This document shows positions 61,803 through 64,000 of a DNA stretch of 64,000 nucleotides, piece by piece; position 1 is the first letter of the stretch; every line of letters starts with the position of its first letter. This DNA comes from Candidatus Aalborgicola bjergmarkensis (GTDB lineage Bacteria > Pseudomonadota > Gammaproteobacteria > Burkholderiales > Burkholderiaceae_C): contig JADJFE010000007.1 of the NCBI GenBank assembly GCA_016708725.1, positions 1-64,000 of the forward strand. The letters are read 5' to 3'. Made by a program: the position numbers and the translations under genes. The notes beneath the pieces are model-generated. The model was not told the DNA's origin and did not search any database. It saw only the letters and a list, made by a program, of their open reading frames with translations.

Positions 61803-61850
61803 TGGAAATGTGGAAATGTGGAAATGTGGAAATGTGGAAATGTGGAAATG
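61803..61850. repeat. Six tandem 8-bp units (TGGAAATG)
   Basis: Six exact copies of TGGAAATG in a row, starting at the right end of the inverted-repeat element and followed by a diverged unit (TGGCATG). It lies about 70 bases beyond the stop of the ferredoxin-domain gene. Confidence 0.85.
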
Positions 61851-61919
61851 TGGCATGTGGCGTTTGGCCGATGCCGGACAACCCGTTGCCGACTTTGACC
61901 ATCCTATGCTTTAACCATC

Positions 61920-64000
61920 CTATGCAAACAGCTCTGCCCGTTTGAGCAGCTCGTCCAGACCGGCCTCGTCCGGGTTGCGTGGTTTGCCGGGATGGATGAT
62001 CGACACTTGGCAGCTCTCGGCGGCTTCAACCAATTGGGCGTAAGTGCCGGCGCTCAAGTCAGCGATGTAGGCTTGCTGGTTGGCGTTGTAGGCGAACATC
62101 TTTCCATTGATGTGTGTGCATTCGTTGCAGGTGGAGCAGCGTTCGGTTTCTATGTACGCTTCATCCGGTGAGCGCTGCGTATCGGACTGCGTTTCTACGG
62201 TCGGTGCAGCAGGGACTGTGTCTGGAGTTACTGGAGGTGCTGAGGATGCTGTCATCGGCGCAAGCACACCGGATTGTCTTTCACGCGCCAGTAGCCGCTC
62301 GGCGTGCGAGTTGTGAATGCCACCGAGTTCTTGCAGGCTATTCCACATGCTGCGACAACGGCGTGCCTCGCGGATCAGTTTTTCGTCCACAACGAGTTTG
62401 TGTAACCTGTTCTCAGGGTCCACCGTCCACACAAAGGGAACGCTCTCGGGTTGACCCTGACTCTCCCGCGCCACGATGTCTCCGGCGGGCACCAGGGTGG
62501 CGCTCCAGCGCGCACGTGGTACCAGGGCAAAGTGTCTGGTGTAGCGCGCATCGCAGGCGACAAAGTCAATCAGGGTGAATGGCAACTCCTGCGATACCGC
62601 CTGGTGGTGTTCGTCTGCATAAGCCAAGCCATGTACCGGCCAATCCCGTGTGGCCTGCGGATTGGTGTCCAGCGAGAAACGCGAAGCCCAGTCACGTCCG
62701 GCCGAGGGGTCAAAAGTAAAGGCCGGGAACACCCGCGACTCCAGGGCTGCTGCCCCGACCAGGTAAGCGGGGAGATCACCCATGCTGGCAGCTGCGCCCG
62801 AAAAGACGCTGAACAGGGCCGGGCCGCAATAGTCGAGTCCGCGCTGGATCTGCCCGCGAAGCTGGTACAGATTGGAGGCGGGCGATTGCAGCACAAAAAC
62901 GCCGCTCAGACCCATCGCCATGCTGGCCAGTTGCCGACTGCGCAGGGCAAAGGCCAGGTGTACCAATACCAATACCATTACCATTACCAAGGGGCGATTC
63001 CTCGATGACATCATCGGTCTGGATCAGGATTTTGACTGGCAGATCGACGGCAAGAATCTCGCTCAGGGCGCTTTGTTCGGCCCCCGTCAGATCACGGATG
63101 TTCATTCGCACCAGGTAATCTGGGAACAGCGCCAGATCGCTGGCTTGCAGGCCATTTTCACCAAAGGAAGCAAACAACGGGTCGTGTCGGGCTTCGTTGT
63201 ATTCCCCCTTGGCCTCCAGCTCGGCGATGGCCATCGCCCTGGCCAGCGCAATCAGCCGGGGCAGGCGCTCGCGGTAGGCTTGCAAGGCAGCGCTGCAACT
63301 ATCAAAAACAAAAGCGTAAGCCGTCCCGGCCTTTGCATCCGGGGGGGCGAAAAACTGCTGCGACTGCAGCGTCGAGAGCAGTTGTGTGACCCGGCTGCGC
63401 CGGCTGGGTGACAGACTTTTCCTGGCGGTAGACCGGCCCAGAATACGCGACATGGCCTCGAAATCGAAGTTGTCTTTCGGACCGGAACCAAACGCAGACC
63501 GGAGACTTTCGGCGCTTTTCCCGGCATCCGAATTGACAAAATCGGCTTTCAGTATGTCGGAGAGTTTGAGTACCAGCCGCTGGAGGTCCCGGCCAAAGTG
63601 TGCTGCGCGCTGCGCCTGCGTGAGGCTCCAGGCGTGGCCCAGCAGCTGGGCGGGCAGTGCAGACTGGCAATCCACCAGTTCACCATCCACGTGCCGGTTG
63701 GTCCGGGCGCGCAACAGGCTGTCCGCCATCAGCGTGTCGTCCTGGCCCAGCGTGGCGGCAGAGTGGTCCCACACGGCAGAAAATAAGCCGCTGGCACCCG
63801 CAGCGACCCGTTTGCGGATCTCTTGCTCAAGGAGCAGGAGATGTTTTCGGATGCGCGCACCCTCCGTGCCATGCGCCACCTTGTCGAGAATACTGTCGAT
63901 CAGGCCCGATAGCGGTTCGGCAAACATGCCGGGCGATGGACCATCGACCAGCACAAGCGGAAAGTCGTAGCGCAATGCGCTCAGGTCACGGTAAGCGGCA
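61920..64000 (-). CDS. Ferredoxin-domain oxidoreductase-like protein, frameshifted and partial
   Basis: The gene runs off the right edge with no start in view (frame open to 64000: AYRDLSALRYDFPLVLVDG). Bases 64000 to about 62960 encode a long helical region ending VKILIQTDDVIEESPLGNGN. The homologous continuation (HLAFALRSRQLASMAMGLSG, DYCGPALFSVFSG) is in another frame from about 62965 to 61920. The break is inside a hexanucleotide repeat (TACCAA/TACCAT, 62961-62990). The C-terminus has a ferredoxin-like CSTCNECTHINGKMFAYN. The pattern recalls large 2-oxoacid:ferredoxin oxidoreductase-type fusions, but assignment is weak. Confidence 0.6.

Noticed and set aside
61803..61850. CRISPR-like array
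   Set aside because: The units are contiguous 8-mers without spacers. The same holds for the 7-mers at 38744 and the hexamers at 62961.
61378..61914. A 178-codon plus-strand frame
   Set aside because: It runs through palindromic and tandem repeats (WKCGNVEMW units come from TGGAAATG), with no domain and no ribosome site.

Overview
The window looks like chromosomal DNA of a betaproteobacterium of the order Burkholderiales, most likely a Comamonadaceae member such as Rhodoferax or a relative. The evidence is codon usage, the protein families present, and many copies of a short palindromic repeat of the type scattered through genomes of that family (this last point is from memory of the family, not a search). 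The sequence is mosaic: ordinary housekeeping and metabolic genes alternate with accessory blocks full of toxin-antitoxin pairs, broken transposons, partial gene duplications and repeats. No rRNA, tRNA or CRISPR array was seen.

Layout. 1-6040 (minus): N-terminal part of a giant two-partner-secretion adhesin that runs off the left edge. 6.1-16.1 kb: a cyclic-nucleotide-binding protein, ttcA, and a tightly overlapping sensory operon: a CheB-CheR-PAS-GGDEF-EAL megaprotein, a bacteriophytochrome photosensory core with no kinase, a BphO-type heme oxygenase that would make its biliverdin chromophore, and a separate PAS histidine kinase. 16.1-19.2 kb: a decayed defence locus with a BREX pglX scrap and an intact two-gene ATPase/nuclease module between two 106-bp direct repeats. 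19.2-27.6 kb: two periplasmic binding proteins (one frameshifted in its signal peptide), two toxin-antitoxin loci (one broken), an ettA tail fused to a 232-bp copy of the kinase gene, a VWA protein, a carbonic anhydrase, a metallo-hydrolase and CreA.

27.8-35.1 kb: a hybrid sensor kinase, HicAB, a truncated paralogue of the kinase's PAS region, and a degenerate IS21-type element with two accessory genes. 35.2-38.2 kb: an SDR / small protein / thiolase operon. 38.3-46.5 kb: a MITE-like repeat and its truncated second copy bracket a partner-switching phosphorelay (ATPase-type kinase, STAS, histidine kinase, PP2C phosphatase) and a copper operon (copA, copper chaperone, csoR) whose promoter carries a CsoR-type operator in its spacer; transposase scraps follow.

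46.7-61.1 kb is the most unusual part. A full-length Rhs-repeat protein with a toxin-like tip and a small presumed immunity gene lies at the right. To its left are two orphan Rhs tips, each with its own small membrane-protein gene and each preceded by a near-identical 3-kb module of tyrosine recombinase plus CHC2-zinc-finger primase. Homology between the orphans and the parent begins at the Rhs core motif QVFDAETG. Toxin-antitoxin or regulator genes sit between the modules, the same hairpin terminator closes three cassettes, and the 9-mer AGCGGCTAA recurs at cassette boundaries. I read this as a toxin-tip array built by repeated insertion of a recombinase/primase element; both primase copies are now broken, by different lesions. 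61.1-64.0 kb holds repeats and a frameshifted ferredoxin-domain protein that runs off the right edge.
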